Shown here: piece by piece, positions 36,190 to 48,574 of the stretch
Position numbering within the stretch: position 1 is the stretch's first letter
How the letters are laid out: every line of letters starts with the position of its first letter
DNA from: Cunninghamia lanceolata
Lineage: Eukaryota > Streptophyta > Pinopsida > Cupressales > Cupressaceae
Assembly (NCBI GenBank): GCA_027924645.1
Contig: BSBN01001225.1
Location: 15,518,001 to 15,582,000, forward strand
Direction of reading: 5' to 3'
DNA: 64,000 bases
Program-made: the position numbers and the translations under genes
The notes under the pieces: generated by a model
Database searches by the model: none
The model's input: only the letters and a program-made list of their open reading frames with translations
Told to the model about the DNA's origin: nothing

Positions 36190-38914
36190 TTAAAGACTTC
36201 TTCAGGACAGGTAAGCTCCTTAAACAGATTAATACAACTTTTATTGCTTTGATTCCCAAGAAAAACAACATTGAATGTATGATAGATTTTCGCCCTATTA
36301 GTCTCTGCAACACCATTTATAAAATTATCACGAAAACCCTGGTCCTCAGACTCCAACTGCTGCTAAACAGCCTCATCTCGGATTGTCAGAAAGGTTTTGT
36401 CCCTGGGAGACAAATTTTGGATGCTGCTATCTCGACCCATGAGATCTTTCATTCTATGGAAAAAAGCAATAACCCGAGCATGACCCTCAAACTGGATATT
36501 TCTAAAGCCTATGACAGAATCTCTTGGAAATTCCTATTCAAAGTCCTTACGAAGTTTGGCTTTAGTGACAAGATGATCAACTTGATGAAGGTCTGCATCA
36601 CCAAGGTCAAGTACTTAGTCTTGGTTAATGGTACCCCTAGGGGTTTCTTCGAAGCAGGCAAAGGGATCCGCCAAGGTGACCCCCTCTCTCCTTATTCATA
36701 ATGATGGCTGAGGTGCTGGGAAGAAACATCCTTTCCCACCTGGAGAGACATTCCCTCATTGGTGTCAGAGCTGCATCCACCCTGAGACCGTTGGCAATCC
36801 AACAGTTTGTTGATGATACTATGCTTTTTGGAGCAACTTCGGTGGTGGAGTTAAATAGATGGAAAAACCTGCTTAATTTGTATGCGAAGGTGTCTAGTCA
36901 AAACATTAATTACGAGAAGAGTAATGTGTTTTTCTTCAATACGAAGGAGGACCTCCAAGCCAAGATTAGAAACATTCTTTAATGTAATCAAGATGTTCTC
37001 TTGGCCACCTACCTTGGGCTGCCTCTCACTGTGAAGGATGTGACCTCAACTTTCTGGAATACGATTTTGGAACGAATGCAGAAGAAGATGGAGGGTTGGA
37101 AAGGAAAATTGCTAAGTCAAGCAGGCAAACACTAGCTTATTAAAGCTTCGCTGCAAGGTATCCCCACCTACTTTCTATCCCTATTTAACATTCCTAAGTA
37201 CATGGCGGACAAGTTAGAAAGGATTCAAAGAACTTTTCTATGGACTGGAATGGAGGAAAGGAAAAAAATCTCCCTCATTGGTTAGGACAGGGTGTGCCAG
37301 CCCAAGTAGCAGGAGGGTTTAGGAATCAGAAGAATCCAGGGAATGAACAAGGCCTTGCTGGCCAAAGTTGGATGGACTTTTCTTAAAGAGGAGAAAGATT
37401 GGATCCAAATAATGAAAGCCAAATACCTTTAGAATGATCCCAATATCAAAATCCTTGAAAGAGAATCCCTTCCCAAAGGCTCTATCATTTGGAACAAAAT
37501 GACTAAAACCAGAAACATGTTATCACAAGGCATCAAGTGGAGGCTGGGAAAAGGAGATAAAATTAGGTTATGGGAGGACAACTGGTTAAGGGAGGGTCCC
37601 CTATCTGACAGAAGATACAATAGCATCAAAGAAAGAGCGGTTAGTCATTTTGGTAACCTAGTCTGCAACTACATTACGAATCTCCCCCAAAATCGGAGGA
37701 CTTGGAAGAACATTTCTGAATGCGGTCTTAACCTGATTGAGATGATAGAGTGCTAGAGCCTTCAAAAGGAACTTGACATTCACAGAATCTCGGTCTTTCA
37801 AAGAGAAGATGAAATGCTATGGGGACAGGATCAAAAGGTAACTTCTTAGTTAAGTCAGCTTACCAGCTGCTGACCAACAGTGGACAGGATAACCAGTTGT
37901 GGAAGAAAATCTAGAATAGCAAACTTATTCCCAAAATCATTTTTTATTGATGGGTTGTGGCACACAATAAGGTTCTGACCACTGATAATCTTAACAAAAG
38001 GGGGTTCCAAATGGTCAACAAATGTGTCCTGTGCCTCAAGGAAGAAGATTATGTCCAACATATATTATTCCACTACGAGTTCTCAAAGGAGATTTGGGAA
38101 AAAAACCCTCCAGAAACTTGAGCTTAATTAGGTTTTTCCAGAAAACTTTATGGACATTGCCCTAAGCTGGGTCTCTCCATTTTCTCACCAGGTAGGATAA
38201 GGGAACTTTGGAGATAGATACCGCCCCACCTTGGGTGGAGTGTGTGGAAGGAAAGAAATAATAGTATTTTTTAGGATAAAATCTGACTTGCTAACGATGT
38301 GTTTTACTCCTTGTGTAGAGCTGTTGCTGAGAACACGTCCTCCTGCACCCTATAGGTGGCTAAGAATCCCCCTACCCTTGTGGAAACTTAGATTGCCAAG
38401 AGCTGGTGGCTGGAAGCTGATATGAACAAGGTTGACAATTCTAAAAAGATGTCTAGACTTCAAACTCGATGGAAGCCCCCCAGAGGGTGGACCAAGCTCA
38501 ATTTCGACGGGGCAGAGAAAAAGACTACAGGTCAGGCTAGTGGTGGCGGGATCTTTAGAGATAGTGAGGGAACCTGCTTAGCTACCTATGCGGGTATGAT
38601 TAGTATCCAATCCACTAATGTTGCTGAGGGTTTAGCATTGTTAAAAGGCCTGTAATTAGCACATGCTATGGGGATGGATAAGAATCAAGTCGAAGGAGAC
38701 TAAAATTATCATTGACACGGCCCAGGGGAGGTCTACCAGTGGATGGAAAATGAAAAGCATAATGGAAGATATCATCTGCCTTCTATTCGGGTTCACTCAC
38801 AAGGAGGTTGGACATGTTTATAGGGAGGGAAATAAAGCAGATGATACGTTGGCCAACTTAGGTCAGGGTTTGGACACTTGGCGTTGCTGGAGAAGTGCAA
38901 AAAACCTCCCATAG
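36190..38914 (+). pseudogene. LINE ORF2 remnant: reverse transcriptase plus RNase H
   Basis: Seen: IPKKNN and DFRPISLCN at the N-terminal RT blocks (36250-36320), QKGFVPGRQILDA, LDISKAYDRISW (catalytic Asp), RQGDPLSPY, then after a frameshift near 36690 QQFVDDTMLF (the FVDD active site, about 36800). The chain continues in broken frames through LATYLGLPL, WKGKLLS and LGKGDKIRLWEDNWL to a Cys/His segment near 38025-38075 (KCVLCL...H). From 38440 an RNase H domain is readable: LNFDGA, GGGIFRD, NVAEGLALLKGL, then HVYREGNKADDTLANLG. Frameshifts and stops (for example TAA 36980, TAG near 37130, 37290 and 37430) show it is dead. It acted in copying LINE RNA at the target site. Confidence 0.85.
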
Positions 38915-38988
38915 CAAATTCAAAATCTTATTTTGAAATACTCTAGTCCTACCCCTAGTTACCCCTGTATCTAAACCCTCACTACACT

Positions 38989-41172
38989 ATGGTTAACTGG
39001 AACATTCAGCGGAGAGCTAGAATCCCCTATCAACTGGATACTATTAGTAGAATTATGAAGGCGTTGATGTGGCTCCTTTTTTGTACTTGCTATCGCCTGC
39101 AGATTGAAGATTCCACTAAAGTCATGCTGAGTTAGAGGCCCGTGGAGATGTTCCACCTATCTAGGCACGTGAAGTCCTAGGACTGCTCGACGCCGCACAG
39201 CACGAATAATAATGATGATCATTTATTGTTCCCCCATTATGAGAAGAAAGGTTTTGATAGTCCACATAAGATGAATTATAGCAAGTACACCACCTCAGCC
39301 GATGGGAAGGTTGTGAAAATCATTTCTACCATTTTTATCAGCATTGTTGGGAATGGGAACTGCAGAGGCTTAATTGCTAAGTTTTTTCTCACTTCCTACT
39401 CTGCTAAATCTGTTACCTCCAAGGTTTTTCTACTTAAGATTGTTGACTATGTAATGGGGGATAGAACACACACGGAGCCAGAGTCGTGCGAAGAGTTTAA
39501 ACAAAATGAGACTATCTGGCATATTTGTCAAGAAGGGTGTGTTGCTTCCTATCTAGAGTGCCTTCAAGGATTCGATGAGAACCTCTCTGTTCAGTTCCTG
39601 TGTTCTTATGATAACAGAAAGGCTAAGGTGGGCAATGTGACTATCAACATCTCTGAGGAGGGGATTGGTATGGCTACCGGCATGCCCTTTGATGGCACCA
39701 AGTACCCTAGGAAAAGAAAAGTCTCTGATAATGAGGGCATGAAGACTTTTCTTAAGAAGGATGAGGTCCTGTACAGCCTTCAAGGGGGTTTCGATAGGCA
39801 GAAGCTTCCTCAACCTTGGGATGAGGTATGTTTCATGATTATGAAATACTTTACTCTAGACGGAAGGTTTAGAAGGTTTTTTCATTATCATTTTGCACTA
39901 CTGAATCATTTCAGACGCAGTAAGATTATCAGTTTCCTGTTTTACCTCCTCTCCTCCCTCGAGTTATCTATAATCACTGCTAAGGAACAACACACTCTGG
40001 ACCCTAGTAAACTTGAACTCCCTCTTCACCAAGGGCTCATAATGAGGTTGTATAAGTTCAACCTTGCTCTTTGTCCTCCCAAAACCCTCACCCTAGCTAG
40101 ACTTGAGTCGTCCCCTTCTCCCAAAGCTGCCAAGGAAATTTACAATCCGATGATCATTACTTAAATTACCCCAGATTCCTATGTTAAAGTTGGTAAAAAG
40201 AAGCCCTCTGTGATTACTAGCCCTGAGCCCTCCACTGAGGACCTGACCCCTAATTCCCCAACGGCTACCCCTGCTAAGAGGAAAACTCTGCATGCTTCTC
40301 CCGCTCAGGTTACCCCCCTTAAGAAAATTCATAGCGGCACGGTTGATGAAAGGGGCATTAGTAGTGGTACTAGGGTTTCTAAGCCCATGGTGGTGGAGGA
40401 AGTGAGTTCGGAGGAGGAAAGTGAGAATACTGACAGTGTGGATGAAGACTACACCATTACTGAAAGCAAACCTAGGATTCCGTTAGCTAGAAGATCCTCC
40501 AAACTTGCTGCTAAACCTGCCCCCACGCCTCAATAGTTGTCAGCTTTGAAAAAGGAATCCACTGAAGCTATGTTGACAGGGGACATGCAGAAGATTGAGT
40601 ATAGTGAGCAGCAGGGGGAAGAACGAACTGAGGAAGTGAATAAGGAAGACTCGGGGGGCCAACAGGGTGAGGAAGAGTCGAAGGAAAAAAACCAAAGAAT
40701 GTTGACTAAGCAGCATGGCACTGGTTCTGAAGGACATAACAAGGTTGACATTGAGGTGGCGAAGACTGAATTCTTGGGTGGTGAAATTTCTGTTAACAAA
40801 GAAATGAAAAGTGATAAGATTGTGGTGGAAGATGAGGGACCCAGCAACTTCCCTAAACTTAATGTTCATGGTTCGGACTCGGTTAGTTCTGAGAAAGGGA
40901 AGAAAGGTAAAGGTAAAGGTAACCAGAAAAAAGGTGCCAAAATCAGTAAGAATAAAAAAATAGAAGACCTGACGGCAAGGGTTAGTAAGTTGGAGTAGAA
41001 ATATAGTGCTCTAGCTAAATTCTCTACTAAGGTGATGCACAGATCTGCCACAACCCTAGCAATTCTTTAGGAGGCGGAGCTGGATGACAAAGGCAAGAAA
41101 GACAAGAAGCTGAAGGACTACTAGGACATTTTCCAGTTTCTGGTTGATGATTGGGACAAAATGTTTAATTAG
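38989..41172 (+). pseudogene. Additional LINE ORF downstream of RNase H, function unknown
   Basis: One frame runs from ATG 38989 to TAG 41170-41172, about 727 codons, with no frameshift. It is interrupted only by TAG at 39133, 39178, 40534, 40996, 41068 and 41122 and TAA at 40162, all explainable as CAG or CAA changed by C-to-T. The N-terminal 390 residues look globular (VGNGNCRGLIAKFF, ISEEGIGMATGMPFDGTKYP, FFHYHFALLNHFRR) and vaguely recall the putative plant transposon protein domain found in retroelements; that is a weak impression. From 40200 it becomes Ser/Pro-rich, then acidic and Gly/Lys-rich (KGKGKGNQKKG), ending in a short coiled-coil (IEDLTARVSKLE). It could be a relocated ORF1-like RNA-binding chaperone or a captured gene. 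Confidence 0.65.
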
Positions 41173-41383
41173 CCGTTGGTGGCTTGTTTGTGTCTTCTGT
41201 TAGTCTACTATCGAACTATTGGTTCTGTGGTTTTTGTTTGTTTCATCTTACTGGTCTTTTGCTTAAACTCTGATGGTTATTAAACTGTTATAGTTTTTGG
41301 TGTGCCTTTTTTGGCTTTACTGTAATGGGATCGGCACCCTCTTTTGCCACTTATCTAATCAAAAACATATTCATATTTAGATC

Positions 41384-44300
41384 ACCATAGTATTTTATCT
41401 TAGTCACTTAATTTTTTGTTTAAGTAATAATAGTAAGTATTTTTAGAAACATGATTTTAATTATTTTAATTAATCTAATATTGTGGTTTAGTAATATTTT
41501 TTTTCTAAAGATAAAGAATTGTTTATCATTTCAAATTTGTAACTATTATATTTCCATAACTAAATTTATAAGTACAAATTTATGTGAACTGGTTTTGAAA
41601 TGTCTTGGGTAAATAAAATTGAAATCTCAGAAATAATTTAATTTGGTAAAAATAAAATAGCACTAAAATATTTACTTAGCTATAAAACTAAACTTTACAA
41701 AGCCTATTAAATAACACAAATATTTCTTTAACTATCAAACTAAACTTTACAAAGCCTGCATATTTGTATTATGTGGAGATTTGAAATGTCTTCTTAAGAT
41801 ATTATAATGTAATAATATTAATACTATGATAATTTAAAATGCATTAAAATATTGTATGTTTGAAGAATAAAATAAAAAATGTAATAACATGGTGAAATAT
41901 TTTTATCATGTAGATTTTTAACTTTTTAGTAAATAAGATTGAAATACTAGATTTTTAACTTTTTAGTAAATAAAATTGAAATACTATATTTTTTAACTCT
42001 TGAGTAAATAAAATTGAAATCCCAAAAATAATCTAATTTCATAAAATAAAATGTGTAGAACCCTATATTTTTAATAGTATTATTAATATTATAACTTTGT
42101 CCCTTTGACAAAAAGTAATTATTACATTTAGCTAATGAATCAAAAAATTAAATTCATAAAAACTGATGATTATTTCCTTTCATAATTATAGCCATCCATT
42201 TAGGCATGTATTTATAGTTTTTTGTTACACTCGACAATCCGCAGAGAAGAGGTCATTTTTTTTAACCAATGACAATACAAATAAATCATTTTTCAATAAT
42301 TTTTTGTTAAAACAAATTTAAATCAAATTTGCCCGACAAGAAAAATAATACTGTCTTTTGATTGGTTTGCAATCAATAGATTAATAACTAGATAAGTGCA
42401 AACTCATTGCAATAGTAGCAGAAGGTAGGTAGTAATAAATATATGTAATATTATATATGCAATTATATTATATAATATGTTTTTATTAGAGAAGATAATT
42501 TAAGTTTTGGTCTTGACAATCTTTTCATTACATGGAATGTGAAAAAAAACTATTTTTTACTATATTTAAGTTAATAATTGTCATCTTGAAAAAGTTATAT
42601 TCTTTCCCAAAAAAATTTATATATATGTACTAAGAAATTACCTCGAAAATAGACAAAAAAAAGTTAAATAGTTTAATTTTGACATTATAGTTTATATATC
42701 ACATAAATAAATAAATATATGTAATATTATATATACAATTATATTATATAATATGTTTTTATTAGAGAAGATAATTTAAGTATTGGTTTTGACAATCTTT
42801 TCATTACATGGAATGTGAAAAAAACTATTTTTACGTTTGTAAGTTAAAGTTGTAAATATTTGTTGATATTTTTTTCTTTAGTTATAAGGAATTATCAATG
42901 AAGGAAGTTTGGAAGATTTTTTGTATGATAGGTATACATATATAAGTTTTTTTAACATAACAAAGCTATGAAACCTATGATAAATAATTCTTACTATTCC
43001 TACAAGTAGTGACATGTGAAAAAGATTTTTAAGACAAAACATAATAAAAATATCCCATGAACAACACTAACTAGCTCCATTCTTTCACCCAATAACAAAC
43101 CCTAATTTTAAATCCCTAGGCCTACCATGGGACAATACAATAACAAGGAACCCCAAAACTTCATCGAAATCATACGGTTTTAAAAGAATGTTTTAGAAAA
43201 AGTAGAATTACATGCATTATTATTTAAAGTGAAATGGTCACCATATATAAATATTTTAAAGCAAAACTGAGTGTACATCTCTTTCATTTAAGAGTCAATT
43301 TTGGCTAATAAAAATAGAACATATATTTAGCACTTTTTAGTGTGTGGATGAGGTGTAAAATTGATATTGACTATTTGACCATTAAAGTGGACGATATTTA
43401 AATAAAGCCACATGTCCAAATGAAAGAAAATTACTGATGCACTTACTGCGTGTAACTATAATTGAACTGATATCATTGATACCCAAATTGAGTTTCTATT
43501 TGTAACAATGATGCCTTTTGAGTACATCAACCATACTTTGCTAAATTAGGGTCTTCGGTGCAATTGAAAATAAAAATATGATTGAATTTTGACAATTGGT
43601 TGGTGGTAATCATTATTGACTACCCCATAGATATAAATCAATTTTTGTTTGATGTAATCTAACAAGAATGAACACAAAATGGATTGACTACCCTCCATTC
43701 TGCCTACACCTTGAGCACATTCATTTCCATCTCCCTTATACATTGTTCAATATACTGTCAATAGCCAGTCCTTTCAAACAAATAATGAGCTAAGGAGAGA
43801 AAAACAGCATCAATCCCTCCATTTTGTTGAATGGGATGAGTTCAACTGGTGAGCATCGAGGTTGTCATGAAAGAGCCCTGGGTCAACTCTCAGGGGGCAT
43901 GATAACATGTTTAAAGTGGGTAGAAAACAACATCCAACTTGCTGGGAGCACTGCACCCCAACAAAGGAGAACAATTGCAAGTGCATCACTCTCCATGGGA
44001 GTGTGGGTACCCAAATGAACAAGGACATGCATAAGTCTAAGGGGAATGTGATGGAAGACATACACCTAAATTGCAGCAACTAAGCATATGGTTACCAATA
44101 ACAAATAGGAAATAAATTTACTAGACAAAAAAATATTAATAATTAAACTCTCTAAAACCTAATCCTAGAACTATGGGAAAACACAAAAAAATGCCATATT
44201 TAGTCCTAAATCCCATAGTAGTTTCATTTGGACAAATATATCGTTTATGTGCACAAAGTTCTTTCAGATTGCATTATTGTTCGATATAACACCAGTGGCC

Positions 44301-46400
44301 AAAACACTTCAAAAGAAAATCATATGAAGAAAAGAAATATAACATTAGTGGAAAATGAATCCGGGATTTCAAAACGACACCCCACATTCAATTCCGAGCA
44401 AACATGATAAATTGTTTCAATTGAATAAAACTCAGAGTCTAACTCTCTGTGGGCAAGGGACGAGGCCAAATGCAAGTTCCTCATAAAGGTGATAAAAAAG
44501 ATACTCCTCGATCTTGGCAACCAACTCAAAAGTTACTTGTAAAGGAATTTTCCTAATTAAAAATATTAAACCCCCCACGCCTAAACTCAAAAAAAATGTG
44601 AAAACACAAACTTTTGTCACATATAGTCCAATTCATCTTGGAAATTTTATGAAAGCCATGAAAATTAGGGGCATTTGGACAAATTTCTTGTTTAGGTGCA
44701 CTAAGTTCTGTATAAGTGTATCGGTCTGGCCATCAAAAAATGTTGTATGCTAGTAAAATATAAGATTATAACGAAACCAAAATATGACATATAAGACAGT
44801 CTCCATGAAATTGAACAAACATAGTCAACAGACAAACCTCCTTTGAAAATTAAAACTAAAAAAATAGCACTAGTCTCTCCAAGACCTAAACCCTAAACAT
44901 CTATGAAAGAAATGTAAGAACAACTAACCAGACGTAAACCCTAGTTAAGAGGTAGCAAATAAACATTATCATTCATCCAAGGAGCCATCTACAATTCAGC
45001 TTGTTGTTGTTGTTGTTGCGACTGAGCTTGTTGCTGCTGGGGAGGAGGAATAGCTGCCATTGATTTTATGAAGGGTTTTATTAGGGTTAGTGGTTTGTAG
45101 TTATGACCCACATAACTATGTTCACCCCTAGTGGGGGTTGGTAACCTTGGTAGCAAATATATAAAACTTGAAAAACACAGAGAAAGCGTTACGGAGTAGC
45201 ATATTTCTATCTTTTTGCTTATCGATTTGTCAAGGAACACCAGAAGCCCATACAATATATGATAGAAATCAATTGATCCAAAAATATATTAATATCTAAG
45301 CCATAAGAGACAAAGTTTGAGAAAGTTAGTAAAAAAACCAGCAGAAAATGCAGATGAGAGCCATGATTATTGGAACTATAACTAAATTAATAATCAAGTG
45401 CATACCCTTTCTGAATGAGAACATAACAAAATTGAATGACAAACATTATAAAACTATTACATAGATCTATTTCAAGATTCTAATTGCATTAGATTAAAAC
45501 CTTCAAACTGCATCCTATGTAGTGCTGGGCTATGAAGATATTGATGTCAATCCCAGTCAAAGAAATAGACTGGTAAATTTACTAGTAATTTGCCACATAT
45601 TAATAAAATATTCACAATGCCTCCCCACTATGAAACCTCAATCAACAAATATCTGAATTCATTAAATTTTTACTATGTACTTCACATAACCTCAATCACT
45701 AAATATCTGAATTCATTAAATATTTACTTCCATGTCCTTCAGCAAATATCTCTGAGTTGTCTTCCATTTTTCAAACGTGAATAAGTATAAATCGGCAGGA
45801 GACAGTTTTTAGCCTAAAACCAACGACTGGAAAAAGAAAATTTAGAACTTCTATTAAATGAAAAAAAATTAAATGCGCAGCTAGAATGCATTGGCACCTG
45901 ATGATAGATGGCACCTGTGAACTGATCACTCTCGAAGTTTCTGTTGTTTATCTCCACCAAAGATGCATGAAAGTCTTTAAAAGCTGGAAAGGTGTACCTA
46001 ACCAACTAGAGAGTTTAGAAAATCTCCCGGCGTGAGACAATTTCGAGCACTATAATGCTCACATATAAAGCCTATCAGCTAATTAGTTGTGGACTACAAT
46101 TCATCATTTTTTATTCTCTGTTCTTATTGTCTTAACTTGATAATGGATCATGATTAGAAATATTGATATTACACCACACATAAGATCTATACATACTCAT
46201 ATCCAATATTTGTTAAATATTTAAACATATAAAATTAGTAATTAAAATGTTTTCTAAATTAATTTATGTAAATTGTTATTAGCTAAATAATTTTTGAATT
46301 TTTATTATAAATTTTTAGTAAACATTTATTTATGTATTATTTTACTTTTAAATATTACTTAATTAAATATAATGTGAAGTTATATGGATAATGAGTTGAT
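41384..46400. other. AT-rich intergenic DNA with local duplications, no clear gene
   Basis: Direct repeats: 42430-42545 recurs at 42710-42832 (TATGTAATATTATATATGCA to CATTACATGGAATGTG). About 44160-44260 is a diverged match to about 44590-44710. A 61-bp unit is duplicated at 45615-45735 (CCTCAATCA...ATATCTGAATTCATTAAAT). A minus-strand ORF at 45255-44989 ends in a poly-Gln tract (PPPQQQQAQSQQQQQQ) but its upstream part looks like chance sequence. Confidence 0.5.
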
Positions 46401-46402
46401 AA

Positions 46403-46660
46403 GGGTGTGGTGTGGTAGTCAAGTCACAAGGTTGTTGTGGTGGCCACCAAGGTTCAAACCCTTCCAAGCTTAGAAGAGATTCTCTTTTAATGCAAGCATT
46501 GGGTCACAACAATATGGGGCTACTGGAGGATACAAATATTGTGGACTCTTCTCATTAGGATTTAAATCTGGATGTTCTGCATAATGATGCATGTCTAACA
46601 ACCTAATCACAATGACATTTGACTCTGCTTCAATTACAGTTGTATTTAAGTAGGCCAATT
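46403..46660 (+). mobile_element. Possible tRNA-derived SINE
   Basis: GTGTGGTAGTCAAGTCAC (A-box-like, about 46411) and GGTTCAAACCC (B-box-like, 46451-46461) lie about 30 bp apart. GGTGGCCACCAAGGTTCAA is typical of plant SINE heads. The head lies just before the segmental duplicate beginning at about 46480. I did not find a clear 3' tail or target duplication. Confidence 0.3.
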
Positions 46661-47168
46661 CTTTTTCCTTATCATTACCAAGAAGTAATGGTTGGTTAGG
46701 TGGGAAAGAACTTAAGTTAATGCATGTGCTAAATGCCCTGTAAAATTACAAAACTTGTAATTGCATTAATTTTTTGGTTAGAAAGATCTTAGTTGGTGGC
46801 TATAGGAGAATTAGATTTGGGGAATGCAATAACAGGGATCCCACATCACAGAGCACTTAGTAAAGAACAATGGACCTATTTACCTTTCTGAAATCTAGAC
46901 TTTTACAAATACTCAGGAATCATTTGAAAGTCCCCTTGTGAACAATTATCGGTTTATCATCATCACTCTTGAAGTAGACAGAAAAGATTTTCTCATCCTT
47001 GATATTGCACTCTCCATATTTGTTGTCTTTGACAATGAAGTCCTCTATAGAAAATGAAGGGAAGGTCGCATATGCTACACCTTCATCTTCTTTCAGTTTC
47101 AGATGAAAAGTATCTACATTATTTTTTGAAACACTATCTATCTCTTTCCAGGCCTCGTCCAAGATCAA
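46480..47168. repeat. Segmental duplication, right copy
   Basis: This is the counterpart of 355-1065 in the same orientation. Similarity ends sharply near 47165, before the exon 2 acceptor and intron of the left copy, where an unrelated minisatellite begins. Confidence 0.75.
46867..47168 (-). pseudogene. Truncated EDS1/PAD4-like fragment (exon 2 copy)
   Basis: Read on the minus strand it gives EAWKEIDSVSKNN, DEGVAYATFPSFSIEDF and KIFSVYFKSDDDKP, a clear paralogue of the left gene's exon 2 (46920-47168 open). It lacks exon 1, the promoter and the first 25 or so residues of exon 2. The frame is disturbed after HKGTFK compared with the left copy. It adds two residues relative to that copy (FHLKLKED for FLVKED). 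It has no visible continuation into a lipase core, so it is a dead partial duplicate. Confidence 0.75.
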
Positions 47169-47169
47169 G

Positions 47170-47365
47170 TAATCACTGAGGATGTGAAGAACTCTTTTAT
47201 TCCTTCTTTGGTTGCATGTTCAAGTCCCTTGGACATCACTAAGGATGTGGAGACCTCTTTTCTTCCTCTTTTGGTTGTATGTTCAAGCCTCTTGGATATC
47301 ACTAAGGATGTGAAAACCTCCTTTCCTCCTTTGGTCGCATGTTCAAGCCCATTGGACATCACTAA
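47170..47365. repeat. Minisatellite, three copies of a 60-66 bp unit
   Basis: The unit GCATGTTCAAGTCCCTTGGA then CATCACTAAGGATGTG is repeated three times with length variation in multiples of three. This leaves open ORFs on both strands (for example SPLDITKDVETSF on plus), which I take to be repeat translation. Confidence 0.8.
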
Positions 47366-47521
47366 GGATGCAATTATTGATACTTTTCTTAACATCACTT
47401 TACCTGCTCTGCATTCCAATATCCTTCCTTCTAGCAATGTGGCATTGATGAATGAAGAATCAAAGCTCGCATCAGATCCCACACAGATAGATGATTATAA
47501 AAATGGTGATGCCATAATAAT

Positions 47522-48467
47522 GGGTTACACTTTCTGAGACATCCTGATTTTTGTTGAAATCACATATTTTTAGAAAATATAATGATTTAAGCCTTGAAAG
47601 GTTCCATTTAAAGGATTTTAATTGAAGAGGGTTTGATTAAACCCCCTTAAATTCAAACCCCCTTGAATAGAACCCCGCTAGTTTTAAACCATACCTATAA
47701 TGGAGTCTCCTCTACACCTATCAAAAATGTTGATAAAAAACCACTTTTGATTTACCTTTTGGGGGATCAAATGAATACATTTAAAATTTATGTTTTGTAA
47801 GTATGTAGTCCTTATTATAAGCTTTCCAAAAAATATAATTAAATATATTTAATTTGATTATTATATTTATTTTTTATTTCTTGTGAATGTAGGTTTTTAA
47901 TGAACATCAAGGTCTTTGTTTCACACATACAAAAAAATAGGAAAATAGAGAAAAAAATTCTAAAAAATATATGTCCTCTAGGCATTGTTGTCCTTATTCT
48001 AGCAAAAAAATTGAATTCTGATACATACAAAAAAATTTATGTTGGATAGAATATGCGTATGTCTAAATTATAATTGGTTTGACTTCAAAACTTAATTAAA
48101 AAAAATATTCAACAAAACATTATAAAACCAAATGCATCCTCTAGATATCAGTGTTACCAATCTAAATTCAAAAGAATCAAAATTTTATCCTTTGTAGAAA
48201 AAAAGTTGTGCGACAAAATACACATCACTTTAAAAAAATGTTGTTTACTATTAAAAACTAGTTATCAAAGGAGATGCAAAAAAAATTACAATTTAACTCC
48301 AAATTTTTTTTTAAATATATACTTAGAATCTACAAACAAAATCTCACAAATCACTAGTTCATATCATCTTCAAATTCCTAATGGTTTAGCGGCTATAGGT
48401 GTTAGAAAGTGAAGATTTAGTTCAAAATGTTGATTTCAATGTTAAGTTTGGCCAAAAAGTGTAACCC
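47522..48467. mobile_element. MITE-like element (946 bp)
   Basis: GGGTTACACTTTCTG at 47522 is inverted as CAAAAAGTGTAACCC ending at 48467, and similarity continues inward (GTTGAAATCA against TGATTTCAAT). The flanks are AATAAT and ATTATT, so the exact border and target duplication are ambiguous. The interior is AT-rich and non-coding. It is a non-autonomous DNA element of uncertain superfamily. Confidence 0.45.
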
Positions 48468-48574
48468 ATTATTGTGGGATGACCCAAAACCAAATCACTA
48501 CAATTTAAATATTTTTGGTTCCCAAAGAGAACCTATTAAACCAAAAATTGTTGACATCTTCGTTCTAAACTTAT

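Larger units (their letters stand above)
36185..41363 (+). mobile_element. 5'-truncated L1-type LINE (5,179 bp)
   Basis: A perfect 20-bp duplication (36165-36184 and 41364-41383) brackets the insertion. It begins inside the reverse transcriptase coding region, so the 5' end (ORF1, endonuclease) is absent. It continues through RT, a zinc-knuckle-like region and RNase H, followed by an additional long ORF and a 3' end finishing CTAATCAAAA in place of a long poly(A). RNase H-bearing L1 elements are common in plants. The extra downstream ORF inside one target duplication is unusual. Confidence 0.9.

Noticed and set aside
38989..41172. Stop-codon reassignment (TAG/TAA read as Gln) in the LINE ORF
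   Set aside because: The frame is intact apart from TAG/TAA, but other decayed genes here also show TGA at CGA-like positions, so methylation-driven C-to-T decay explains all of it more simply.
44989..45255. A poly-Gln protein gene
   Set aside because: Only the last 23 codons have unusual composition; the upstream part reads like random intergenic sequence and no neighbouring exons were found.
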